A stretch of DNA of 5,899 nt from Holophagales bacterium (GCA_031256155.1 JAIRRD010000216.1:1-5899), one strand, 5' to 3'; positions 1 to 5,645 are shown, counted from the stretch's first letter. Notes: a model not told the origin generated them from the sequence alone. Numbers and translations: made by a program.

Positions 1-294
1 TGGAGCAACGAAGCCAAAGGCAAAGCAGCCGTGCATTGCGTGATAATTGGTTTCAGTGCGGCAAGTGGAATTGAAAGAGCTATCTATGATGGTGAAAAGA
101 GGATAACGGCGAAGAATATAAATGCGTATCTGGTGGATGCGCCAAATACGTTTGTGGAGCGTAACAATGCTCCACAAGTAAAACGCGCGGACGCGCAAGA
201 CTGCGCCGCAATGGAGCGAGCCGCCATCGGCGGGGAGCGAAATGGGAGGCGTAGGCGGTGCTTGCCTGTCTGTAATGTTTGTCAAGGGCGTTGA
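1..294 (+). pseudogene. 3' part of an MmeI-like DNA methyltransferase gene, apparently truncated
   Basis: The frame is open from the first base and ends at TGA 292-294, so the gene starts outside the window. Residues 1-58 (WSNEAKGKAAVHCVIIGFS, then NINAYLVDAPNTFVE) resemble the stretch of MmeI-like class I SAM-dependent DNA methyltransferases (type IIG or orphan enzymes) that follows the catalytic NPPF motif and leads into the target-recognition domain. In that family the protein continues for several hundred residues. Here the likeness stops near position 180, and the remaining 38 or so codons are Arg/Gly/Cys-rich with no recognisable domain. I infer a gene cut off by a rearrangement, leaving no target-recognition domain. 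The family call rests on remembered motif patterns. The SAM-binding and NPPF motifs would lie outside the window. An ATG at 31 is in frame but internal to the conserved stretch and is not a real start. Confidence 0.68.
152..177. repeat. 9-bp perfect inverted repeat at the end of methyltransferase homology
   Basis: TTGTGGAGC (152-160) and GCTCCACAA (169-177) are perfect reverse complements around an 8-base loop. The hairpin sits where the upstream frame stops looking like a methyltransferase, so it may mark a recombination or insertion junction. No T-run follows, so it is not an intrinsic terminator. Confidence 0.6.
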
Positions 295-317
295 CTATAA
301 CCGCTAACTTGCAAATT
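178..317. other. GC-rich stretch with small hairpins, no recognised gene
   Basis: No recognisable coding or RNA gene was found between the methyltransferase remnant and the 318-388 inverted repeat. It contains two short self-complementary motifs: GCGC-GGAC-GCGC near 185-196, and CCGCC/GGCGG near 221-234. The first part is more GC-rich than the flanking sequence. It could be part of a degraded mobile or repeat element, but nothing identifies it. Confidence 0.4.
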
Positions 318-388
318 TGTAAAACGGCGATTGGTTTGGCGCTCAGTTTTCGACAGGTTTGGAGTACCAAACCAATCACCGTTTTACA
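318..388. repeat. 22-bp inverted repeat, fold-back element of 71 bp
   Basis: The left arm (318-339) begins TGTAAAACGG and ends TTGGTTTGG; the right arm (367-388) is its reverse complement at 21 of 22 positions. The only mismatch is C328 opposite A378. The loop is 27 bases. No T-run follows either arm, and no matching direct repeats were seen outside it. Its right end directly abuts the transposase fragment at 389. The layout suits a small palindromic or MITE-like insertion, or a transposon end left after deletion. It lacks the paired R/L core boxes expected of an integron attC site. Confidence 0.75.
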
Positions 389-521
389 GTGGGCATCGTC
401 ACCGCATTCGCGGGGAAGTCGGTCATTGAGCCGTACCAGTTATGAGGGGACTATGGAGTCAGGATTTTTTGAAGCATGGTTTGAGGGCAAGATACTACCT
501 GCCCTGCCCGAAGGCAGTGTC
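389..521 (+). pseudogene. IS630-family (Tc1/mariner-like DDE) transposase fragment, frameshifted
   Basis: One frame from 389 reads VGIVTAFAGKSVIEPYQL and stops at TGA 443-445. From 438 the next frame reads YEGTMESGFFEAWFEG followed by KILPALPEGSV. Joined across one frameshift near 437-441, this matches the middle of IS630-family transposases, where a core strand and the phrase (Y/F)xGxxxxxxFxxWxxxxLLPxLPxGSV come just before the second catalytic Asp (VMDNAxFH). The helix-turn-helix half and first Asp are missing upstream, and the DNA-H block is missing downstream, where the frame reads TTSISNPLRI and stops at 552-554. The fragment is therefore inactive. The family call comes from motif recognition. 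The preserved wording and single frameshift suggest fairly recent decay. Confidence 0.65.
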
Positions 522-619
522 ACAACCAGTATTTCCAACCCCTTGCGAATATGATAACATTTCAGATGGAATTGCTATGTTGCTGGCTGGAACCACAATA
601 AGATATTTAGGAGAAAGAA

Positions 620-808
620 ATGGAACTGACTATAACAAGACCCACAGCACCAGAGTGCAAAGAATGTGAAGTCCCCGAAAAAGCCAGAGCGTCCTGCCTC
701 AAAATATTTAAGAAAAGAGAGGACATAACAGAGATAACCGTCGAAGCGGATTGTCTGAAGAACCTGATAATAAAATGCAGGGTGCTTATCAAGAAAACTG
801 ACGCATGA
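620..808 (+). CDS. Small cysteine-rich protein of unknown function (62 aa)
   Basis: I do not recognise this protein. A strong ribosome binding site, AGGAGA at 609-614, lies five bases before the ATG, which argues for real translation. The product is lysine- and glutamate-rich, has no signal peptide or membrane segment, and carries five cysteines (C13, C16, C26, C45, C53). The first two form a CxxC pair (PECKEC), so metal binding or redox activity is possible but unproven; a classical two-CxxC zinc ribbon is not present. The middle (about residues 34-44, DITEITVEADC) looks like alternating beta-strand sequence. It lies just downstream of the transposase debris and has no same-strand partner. 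A competing - strand frame (575-883) is rich in Phe, Ser and Cys and lacks a comparable ribosome site, so I treat it as the shadow. Confidence 0.55.
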   Translation: MELTITRPTAPECKECEVPEKARASCLKIFKKREDITEITVEADCLKNLIIKCRVLIKKTDA

Positions 809-898
809 CTCTACGCGCTGCAAGCGCAACGAGTGTACAAAGGACAGGTGTGAAGCGGGAAGGGGAGAGCAATCCCCAGCCAAACATCGCTCCCTGGA

Positions 899-1249
899 TT
901 AATCTACAGAACCAAGCATGGAATCCAGATTTGCCAGATCAGGGAATAGCTTTTCAATGTCATCTTTGGTCACGCTGTTGCTCTTGTTATTTCCGGAATT
1001 CAACCATGTGTTTAACATATTTGCTTCAATAAGCTGGAGTTCGGTGTTTATACCCGTCAGAGGCATATTCTCCTGTGACTGGTTTTCTTCAAGAACACCT
1101 ATTGTTTTGGCCAGTATTTCCGCGAAAGGGTCGCATTGGGCAGAATCTGCCATTAACGATGGTGTCGAACTATTGGTGGACTTGCTTGAAACAGCTCGCA
1201 TCCATTCAATGTCTGACATAAAAGATTGCAATAGTTTGGCATCTATCAT
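899..1249 (-). CDS. Acidic hypothetical protein (116 aa)
   Basis: I do not recognise a family. The start at 1249 is chosen because AGGAGA (1255-1260 on this strand) sits five bases upstream; the open frame extends to 1318 but those extra 23 codons have no such site. The protein is soluble and acidic (about 17 Asp/Glu against 7 Lys/Arg), with no signal peptide or membrane segment and one cysteine (C39). Likely helices lie at about residues 40-56 (PFAEILAKTIGVLEEN) and 68-83 (NTELQLIEANMLNTWL). A Ser/Asn-rich linker at about 21-32 and another at 84-94 separate them. The tail has DDIEKLFPDLANLDSML, another amphipathic helix. It diverges from the CPBP protease gene. The spacing of short helices suggests a small adaptor or partner protein, but that is conjecture. 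Confidence 0.6.
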   Translation of the reverse strand: MIDAKLLQSFMSDIEWMRAVSSKSTNSSTPSLMADSAQCDPFAEILAKTIGVLEENQSQENMPLTGINTELQLIEANMLNTWLNSGNNKSNSVTKDDIEKLFPDLANLDSMLGSVD

Positions 1250-1293
1250 GGTTGTCTCCTGCCGGGCACAGCGCCTCAAATCCAATAAAGCAT

Positions 1294-1308
1294 AATTTGG
1301 GCCAAATT
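1294..1308. promoter_or_regulatory. 15-bp perfect palindrome, possible operator
   Basis: AATTTGG-G-CCAAATT is a perfect inverted repeat with 7-bp arms around one base. It lies between the divergent 116-aa gene and protease gene, about 45 bp upstream of the former's start codon. It overlaps a weak -10-like TATGCT on the - strand (1291-1296), the position expected for a repressor site. No regulator gene is visible in the window. Confidence 0.35.
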
Positions 1309-1336
1309 GATGATGCAAATATGGCAGTTCAACTTA

Positions 1337-1365
1337 TTGCAGTTGATAACAAGATTCGATAAAAT
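1337..1365 (+). promoter_or_regulatory. Sigma70-like promoter of the CPBP protease gene
   Basis: TTGCAG at 1337-1342 is followed by a 17-base spacer and TAAAAT at 1360-1365, close to the TTGACA/TATAAT consensus. The predicted start of transcription near 1372 leaves a leader of about 66 nt before the ATG at 1438. That leader contains an imperfect hairpin with an internal loop (about 1370-1393). Confidence 0.5.
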
Positions 1366-1437
1366 GCTTTAGCACTGCCGTAAGCGGTGTGCTTGTGCAT
1401 ATTTTCAAGATTAAGAAGGCTTGAGAGAGGTTAGGTT

Positions 1438-2040
1438 ATGACCCCGAATGCCAGATGGCGGCTCATTCTGTTGGCAGGGCTTCTGTTAGTCCGGTTTGGC
1501 TATGAACTGATAGATCAGCCTGCCTACGTTGTAGCCACTTATGTCCTTGCCTATGTCTTTTTTCGCAGAACCATCACCAGGCAGGAATTCCCCCAATATA
1601 ACATGACCAGACTGACGCTGAATGGTACAGCCATTGCTGTGTCCGTTGCCGTTGTTCTTTCTTTGATTAACTGTTCGTGCGAAATACTTTTTAGAGGACG
1701 CATCCCCAAAGATATTGTTGTGCTTTTATTTGGCATTCCTTTTGGTTTTTTGGTTCAGTTTGTCCTCAACGCCCTGCCAGAGGAGTTGTTCTTTAGAGGC
1801 ATACTATGGGGAGAGTGCAGACGCATAAAACTTTCCAATTTATCCATTCTGTGCATCCAGGCCATCCTTTTCTGGGGGGCACATTATTTCTATTATGATA
1901 ACCCTTTTAACTGGGTACGCGTCATGATTTCTGGTCTCATATTCGGGATTGTTGCCTGGAGGACAAGATCAATCTTGGCAAGTTCCATTCTCCATGCTAT
2001 GTTTAATACGAATGGTGATTTCTTTAAACCTATGATGTAG
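1438..2040 (+). CDS. CPBP family intramembrane glutamic protease (CAAX protease/Abi type)
   Basis: A 200-aa integral membrane protein with all three signature motifs of the CPBP (CAAX protease and bacteriocin-processing, ABI/Rce1) family: EExxxR at E115-E116-R120 (PEELFFRGILWG), FxxxH at F145-H149 (FWGAH), and HxxxN at H186-N190 (HAMFN). These polar residues form the active site inside the membrane. Hydrophobic segments lie at about 8-21, 30-43, 62-79, 92-111, 134-150 and 160-175. The length is at the short end for the family. GAGAGG at 1425-1430 lies seven bases before the ATG and fixes the start; a promoter is at 1337-1365. Known members prenyl-process proteins (Rce1), give bacteriocin immunity or cleave anti-sigma factors. 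The substrate here is unknown. There is no bacteriocin gene or obvious target beside it, only the divergent 116-aa acidic protein. Confidence 0.92.
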   Translation: MTPNARWRLILLAGLLLVRFGYELIDQPAYVVATYVLAYVFFRRTITRQEFPQYNMTRLTLNGTAIAVSVAVVLSLINCSCEILFRGRIPKDIVVLLFGIPFGFLVQFVLNALPEELFFRGILWGECRRIKLSNLSILCIQAILFWGAHYFYYDNPFNWVRVMISGLIFGIVAWRTRSILASSILHAMFNTNGDFFKPMM

Positions 2041-2139
2041 AATGCTATCCAACTCTTTTCGCCTGGAGGTGCGCCATGCTTTTAAAAATTTTCAATTCAT
2101 CCCTTTTCTTTTCACTTCCTACTATTAAGTGAGAAAGTA

Positions 2140-2689
2140 ATGCTAAAAGTAATTTTGTTTCCATTTTTATTTTTTTCCATATTTCTGAGTTCATTGCTGT
2201 TTTCACAAACGCCTTTTGAGTATAATTTAACTTTCCGTGTAAGCCCCAGGCTTTGCCTGGGGACTCACAAAGTTTGACTATAGCTTTCCCATCGCCTAGC
2301 GTATGTGTTTGGCTTATTGAAGAACACCAAAAAAACAGGATTGGGACAATATAATAAAATTCGCGAAAATTGCCAGGGAATTTCAAAGCGTACCCCTCGG
2401 TGAGCCAACTAAAACTGAATGGATACCAGGATCGGGAACAACTATATACATTGGTGGGTCTGAAACAATTCAAGATTATCCCGTAAAATCAGCATATGCA
2501 CCTCATCTTGAAGCGTTTTTAAGATTGGGTCGATTTAAAGAAGCAAATGATCTTTATGACGAGATGATTCGTAATGAAAGAAAGATAGCTTTAAATAAAT
2601 ATAGGTCAAACAATGCGCGTATTGCCGCTAATGTGGCTAAAAAACTTGGTTTAGATGATTTGGCTAACAATGGGAACAAGGGGAATTGA
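2140..2689 (+). pseudogene. Probable exported protein gene broken into three frames
   Basis: From ATG 2140 the first frame reads a clear signal peptide (MLKVILFPFLFFSIF, then LSSLLFSQ) and TPFEYNLTF, but stops at TGA 2275. A second frame, open from 2226 and without a start codon, reads PGDSQSLTIAFPSPSV then WLIEEHQK up to an A7 run at 2329-2335, and stops at 2352. A third, also without a start, continues QDWDNIIKFAKIAREF, then GEPTKTEWIPGSGTT, and later HLEAFLRLGRFKEANDLYDE, ending at TGA 2687-2689. Read together they give about 183 residues: an exported protein with a TPR-like helical C-terminal half. I infer one gene with two frame changes, by decay, sequencing error or, at the A7 run, recoding. 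The family is not recognised. A 142-residue - strand frame covers the first two thirds but lacks a ribosome site. Base use is very AT-rich. Confidence 0.5.
2239..2268. repeat. Strong hairpin, CCCCAGGC-TTT-GCCTGGGG
   Basis: Arms 2244-2251 and 2255-2262 are perfect 8-bp complements around TTT. With one bulged A (2263) and one mismatch the stem extends to 2239-2268. It lies at the point where the reading frame of the surrounding gene is lost and is far more GC-rich than its neighbourhood. No T-run follows on either strand, so it is not a standard terminator. It looks like a small inserted palindromic repeat. Confidence 0.55.
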
Positions 2690-2976
2690 TAAGTAAAGTT
2701 CATCATCTACCTTTGTTCTTACATAATGTTTTTTCGGTTTTTTATTTAAACACTACCTATGATACCAAATTTTATAATAATTTTGTTAATATGAACAACA
2801 ATCTTACCTCACCTTTGCAAATTCGTTATTCTTCCAAAATTAGAGCAATTGACACTCTTGATTGGAAAGAAGAAGATGGCGAACAATGGGCAATTTTAAA
2901 TTATGATTTGCGACTCTTATATAAAGATACTCAGGTGCCCACCTCAGAGGATATGCAAAACATTTTAAATCATTAA
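2686..2976 (+). CDS. Hypothetical protein (96 aa, TTG start) overlapping the broken gene
   Basis: No family is recognised. The frame is open from 2668, and the TTG at 2686 overlaps the TGA of the preceding gene as TTGA, an arrangement that suggests translational coupling. AAGGGG lies only two bases before this TTG, closer than usual, so the start is uncertain. An ATG at 2791 (62 aa) is the alternative, but it has no ribosome site. The N-terminal part (about residues 8-25) is moderately hydrophobic and aromatic, the middle is Asn/Tyr-rich, and the end is charged and looks like a real protein (DTLDWKEEDGEQWAILNYDL). It shares the AT-rich composition of the broken gene upstream and was probably acquired with it. 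It may itself be the remnant of a longer protein. Confidence 0.45.
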   Translation: MISKVHHLPLFLHNVFSVFYLNTTYDTKFYNNFVNMNNNLTSPLQIRYSSKIRAIDTLDWKEEDGEQWAILNYDLRLLYKDTQVPTSEDMQNILNH

Positions 2977-3003
2977 AATTCTTTTTTATTCAGGCGAAAA
3001 TGG

Positions 3004-4113
3004 CTATATCTCCCCGGTTTTCAGGCTTTTCGCCAGCAGTTGTGTGCGGATGAATCCGTCCAAATCGCCATCCAGCACTTTTTGTGTTTGACTTGTCTCA
3101 AATTGTGTGCGGTGGTCCTTCACCATTTGATATGGTTGCAAGACGTAGCTGCGGATTTGGCTGCCCCACGCCACGTCCGCTTTTTCGCCGGAGGCGCTGG
3201 CAATTTTTTCCTGGATTTTACGCTCCTCAAGTTCGTACAGTCTGGCTTTCAGGACTTTCATCGCGGTGGCGCGATTTTGGATTTGACTTCGCTCGTTCTG
3301 ACAGCTCACTACGATGCCTGTAGGCAGATGTGTGAATCTAACGGCTGATTCTGTGCGATTTACATGCTGGCCTCCGGCTCCGCTGGCGCGAAACACGTCT
3401 ATCCTTAGGTCTTTTTCTGGGATATCAAGGTCAACTGTGTCATCAAGTTCAGGGGAGACATATACAGCTGCAAAACTGGTGTGGCGTCTTTTTGCGGCAT
3501 CAAATGGACTTATGCGAACCAGGCGGTGTACGCCAGCCTCCGCTCGTAAATAGCCATACGCATAGGGGGCTGAAACCATGACGGTCACGCCTTTGAGTCC
3601 CGCTTCGTCGCCGTCCTGATAATCAATTATTTCTGTTTTCCATCCTTTGAATTCACAATATCTGAGGTACATTCGCAATAGCATTGCCGCCCAATCGCAG
3701 CTCTCAGTACCGCCAGCCCCTGGGGCGATTGAGAGGATTGCGTTGTTTTGATCCAACTCGCCTGCGAGCATCATGCGAAGCTCAGCAGCTTCAACTTGCT
3801 CTCTGAGATGTGTTTCAAGTGCATCGGCTTCGTTGAGCATTGCCGTATCCTCACGGGAGAGTTCAAGGGCCGTTTCGAGGTCTTCCAGGCTGGAGGTGAG
3901 ACGTTTTGCTGTGTCTATGCTGTCTGTCAAAAATCCGCGTTTTTTTAAGACGGGCTTTGCTCCTTCGGGGTCATCCCAAAATCCTGGCTGTGCTGCTTGT
4001 TCTTCAATCTGTTCCAATTCGAGGACTTTGCGCTCTGGATCTAAATGGCCTACTAATTGGCTGATACGAGGCTCCAACTCGTTTTTTGCCCTAACCAAAC
4101 TTTCAAAATCCAT
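3004..4113 (-). CDS. prfB: Peptide chain release factor 2 (RF2)
   Basis: RF2 ends translation at UAA and UGA codons by entering the ribosomal A site and triggering hydrolysis of peptidyl-tRNA. At 369 aa the protein is full length. The stop-codon reading tripeptide SPF is at residues 202-204 (RLVRISPFDAAKRRHTSF), which separates RF2 from RF1 (PAT/PVT). The catalytic GGQ is at 247-249 (RASGAGGQHVNRTESAVRF). Residue 243, in front of the GGQ loop, is Ala as in most bacteria, not the Thr of E. coli K-12. The N-terminal helical domain covers about residues 1-110. The reading frame is unbroken: codons 24-25 (TTA-GAT), where many bacteria have CTT-TGA and a programmed +1 frameshift, contain no stop. 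The ATG is preceded by only a weak GGGA site. The gene ends in TAG, which RF1 reads. It lies 64 bp after the fucosidase gene on the same strand and may have its own promoter. Confidence 0.97.
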   Translation of the reverse strand: MDFESLVRAKNELEPRISQLVGHLDPERKVLELEQIEEQAAQPGFWDDPEGAKPVLKKRGFLTDSIDTAKRLTSSLEDLETALELSREDTAMLNEADALETHLREQVEAAELRMMLAGELDQNNAILSIAPGAGGTESCDWAAMLLRMYLRYCEFKGWKTEIIDYQDGDEAGLKGVTVMVSAPYAYGYLRAEAGVHRLVRISPFDAAKRRHTSFAAVYVSPELDDTVDLDIPEKDLRIDVFRASGAGGQHVNRTESAVRFTHLPTGIVVSCQNERSQIQNRATAMKVLKARLYELEERKIQEKIASASGEKADVAWGSQIRSYVLQPYQMVKDHRTQFETSQTQKVLDGDLDGFIRTQLLAKSLKTGEI

Positions 4114-4153
4114 GAAAAATCCCGTTATGGCTTATGTAAAGCCGAATTGCTAC

Positions 4154-4180
4154 TTTATACCAAGTTACATTCAATGTCTA
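4154..4180 (-). promoter_or_regulatory. Possible prfB promoter in the fucosidase-prfB gap
   Basis: Read on the - strand, TAGACA (4175-4180, overlapping the fucosidase stop codon) and TATAAA (4154-4159) each match five of six consensus bases. The 15-base spacer is shorter than ideal. If used, the leader is about 35 nt and holds a small hairpin (GGCTT/AAGCC, 4129-4143). Read-through from the fucosidase promoter is an alternative. Confidence 0.35.
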
Positions 4181-5545
4181 TTTCAGCTTAAATACCCAAG
4201 CGTGCTGACATGGCGGGTTATTACGCAACTCTTCCGGCAAAAGCAAACTCAGACTGCCATCCGGTGATTGATAAGTTTTCAGTTGTGCCTTTGCGCCTAA
4301 TAGATAAGCCGATGTTTTTTTATTGAATAAATTTTGCGGTATTGATATTTTTTCCGGCAATACAGGCGTTTCTTTGTCCTGCAAAAGGATTGCGTAAATT
4401 GACCCATCTGACCCTTTGGTGAAGTAAAGCGGGGTTTCCGTATTCACTTCCACGGGGCGGCTACCGTGTATGGCCTGGGCATTGAGCTTCATCCATTCGC
4501 CTATTTCTTTTAAACGTGAATAGGCAATGGGGTCAAAATCGCCTTCGGGACTTGGGCCTATGTTGAGAAGAAAATTACCGCCTCGGCTGACAATTTTGCA
4601 CAATAGATGGATTAAGGTCGCTGTGTCTTTATAGTTGTCGCCGGGTACGTAGCTCCAGGAATCCCCCATAGTCATGCAGGTTTCCCAGGGATAACCCGGG
4701 TTTGCTTCAGGCACTTTTTGTTCTGGCGTTCTATAGTTTTCAAATTCGCCGTGGACTTCTCTATCCACGATGAGAATGTCTGGCTGATGGTGTCTGGCCA
4801 TGGATGCAAGTTCAGGCATTTTTATGTCTTCTCTTGGAGCGCGAACCCAACCGCCGTCTAGCCAGAGAATGTCTATTTTTCCATAGTCGGTAACGAGTTC
4901 CTTGATCTGCTGGTGTGTGTACTGAGTAAAAGCGTTCCACCTCTCCGTGTATTTGCTTAAATCGTAGTTGGCGCGTCTGTTGAGAGGCGGAAAATAAGGC
5001 CACCAGTAATTTTCTGAGTGCCAGTCAGGTTTGGAAAAATACGCGCCTATGCCAAAACCCTTTGATCTGAATGTGTCAAATACATTTTTTGCGATATTGG
5101 CGCTCCGGTTTTGACTGAAAGGGCAGGACGGGTCGGTGACTTTGTAATCAGTCGTGGCTGTGTCAAACATGCAAAAACCATCGTGGTGTTTTGTGGTAAA
5201 CACTACATACCGCATACCAGCGTCTTTTGCGGCCTCAGCCCAGCGTGTGGGGTTGAACTTTGTTGGGTTGAATGTCTTTTGAAGAGCTTCGTAAGCGGTT
5301 TTATACTGAAAATAATTACCGTTGAATGTGCCGGTTCTTTGACTCCAGTCTTCATCCTCAGGGCAAATTGACCAGGATTCAACTATGCCCCACTGGCTGT
5401 ACGGTCCCCAGTGCATCAGCAGGCCAAATCTCCAATCTTTCCATCGTTCCAACTGGGCTTTGACTGTTGGCTCTTTGGGCGGGATGTAGTCCTGTGCCCC
5501 AAGTATGGAAGCCACAGTGAACAGGGATGTGCAAAGAATTCTCAT
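4178..5545 (-). CDS. Secreted alpha-L-fucosidase, glycoside hydrolase family 29
   Basis: Removes terminal alpha-L-fucose from glycans by a retaining mechanism. I start it at 5545, with GAGGT (5551-5555) five bases upstream, giving 455 aa. The open frame runs back to 5722, but that extension would cover the promoter. Residues 1-17 form a signal peptide (MRILCTSLFTVASILGA, cleavage before Q18), with no lipobox, so the enzyme is exported to the periplasm or outside. GH29 marks in order: GLLMHWGPYS (41-50), the fucose-binding KHHDGF (119-124), GAYFSKPDWHS (167-177), WLDGGW (228-233) with D230 as the expected nucleophile, WETCMT and SWSY (287-299), and RGGNFLLNIGPSPEGD (321-336) closing the TIM barrel. 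The TPEQ and WET glutamates (E275, E289) are candidate acid/bases, but the acid/base varies in this family. Residues of about 365-455 fit the usual C-terminal beta domain. No sulfatase, transporter or regulator gene accompanies it here. Confidence 0.94.
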   Translation of the reverse strand: MRILCTSLFTVASILGAQDYIPPKEPTVKAQLERWKDWRFGLLMHWGPYSQWGIVESWSICPEDEDWSQRTGTFNGNYFQYKTAYEALQKTFNPTKFNPTRWAEAAKDAGMRYVVFTTKHHDGFCMFDTATTDYKVTDPSCPFSQNRSANIAKNVFDTFRSKGFGIGAYFSKPDWHSENYWWPYFPPLNRRANYDLSKYTERWNAFTQYTHQQIKELVTDYGKIDILWLDGGWVRAPREDIKMPELASMARHHQPDILIVDREVHGEFENYRTPEQKVPEANPGYPWETCMTMGDSWSYVPGDNYKDTATLIHLLCKIVSRGGNFLLNIGPSPEGDFDPIAYSRLKEIGEWMKLNAQAIHGSRPVEVNTETPLYFTKGSDGSIYAILLQDKETPVLPEKISIPQNLFNKKTSAYLLGAKAQLKTYQSPDGSLSLLLPEELRNNPPCQHAWVFKLK

Positions 5546-5582
5546 GATGTACCTCGAAAGAATCAGAGTGACAATATGCAAG

Positions 5583-5588
5583 ATTATA
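5583..5588 (-). promoter_or_regulatory. -10 element of the fucosidase promoter
   Basis: On the - strand a perfect TATAAT stands 37 bp upstream of the ATG, giving a leader of about 30 nt. No good -35 box lies 16-18 bases further up, and there is no TGn extension, which suggests help from an activator. The left arm of the 27-bp inverted repeat (5619-5645) lies where an activator could bind. Confidence 0.5.
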
Positions 5589-5618
5589 GCGCTTTCATGT
5601 AAAATAGGCACGAGCCAC

Positions 5619-5645
5619 TTGCAAAGGGAACTACTCAATTGACTT
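5619..5645. repeat. Left arm of a 27-bp imperfect inverted repeat
   Basis: TTGCAAAGGGAACTACTC followed by AATTGACTT matches the reverse complement of 5753-5779 at 25 of 27 positions. The arms enclose 107 bp (161 bp in all). No target-site duplication was seen next to the arms. It could be a non-autonomous element or a pair of regulator sites upstream of the fucosidase promoter. Confidence 0.7.

Noticed and set aside
300..395. Integron attC site at the 318-388 fold-back
   Set aside because: The palindrome is suggestive, but conserved RYYYAAC and GTTRRRY boxes are not at its ends, and no integrase or cassette gene is visible.
575..883. 102-aa - strand open frame over the small cysteine-rich gene
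   Set aside because: Shadow-like composition (Phe, Ser, Leu, Cys) and no good ribosome site, while the + strand ORF has a strong one.
840..898. Terminator between the convergent 62-aa and 116-aa genes
   Set aside because: GGGGA/TCCCC is only a 5-bp stem with no T-run on either strand.
918..1295. 125-aa + strand open frame opposite the 116-aa acidic gene
   Set aside because: No ribosome site; the opposite strand has AGGAGA at the right distance and a more natural residue mix.
1370..1405. Terminator or attenuator in the protease leader
   Set aside because: The stem AGCAC..CCG/CGG..GTGCT has an internal loop, and the T-run is short and displaced by several bases; too weak to call.
2045..2473. 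142-aa - strand open frame opposite the broken exported-protein gene
   Set aside because: No ribosome site precedes its start, its first half is rich in Cys, Trp, Phe and Ser, and the + strand shows a clear signal peptide and coherent protein over the same bases. I am not fully certain, because the + strand gene needs two frame changes.
3040..4267. Several + strand open frames opposite prfB
   Set aside because: prfB is certain and full length; these are antisense shadows.
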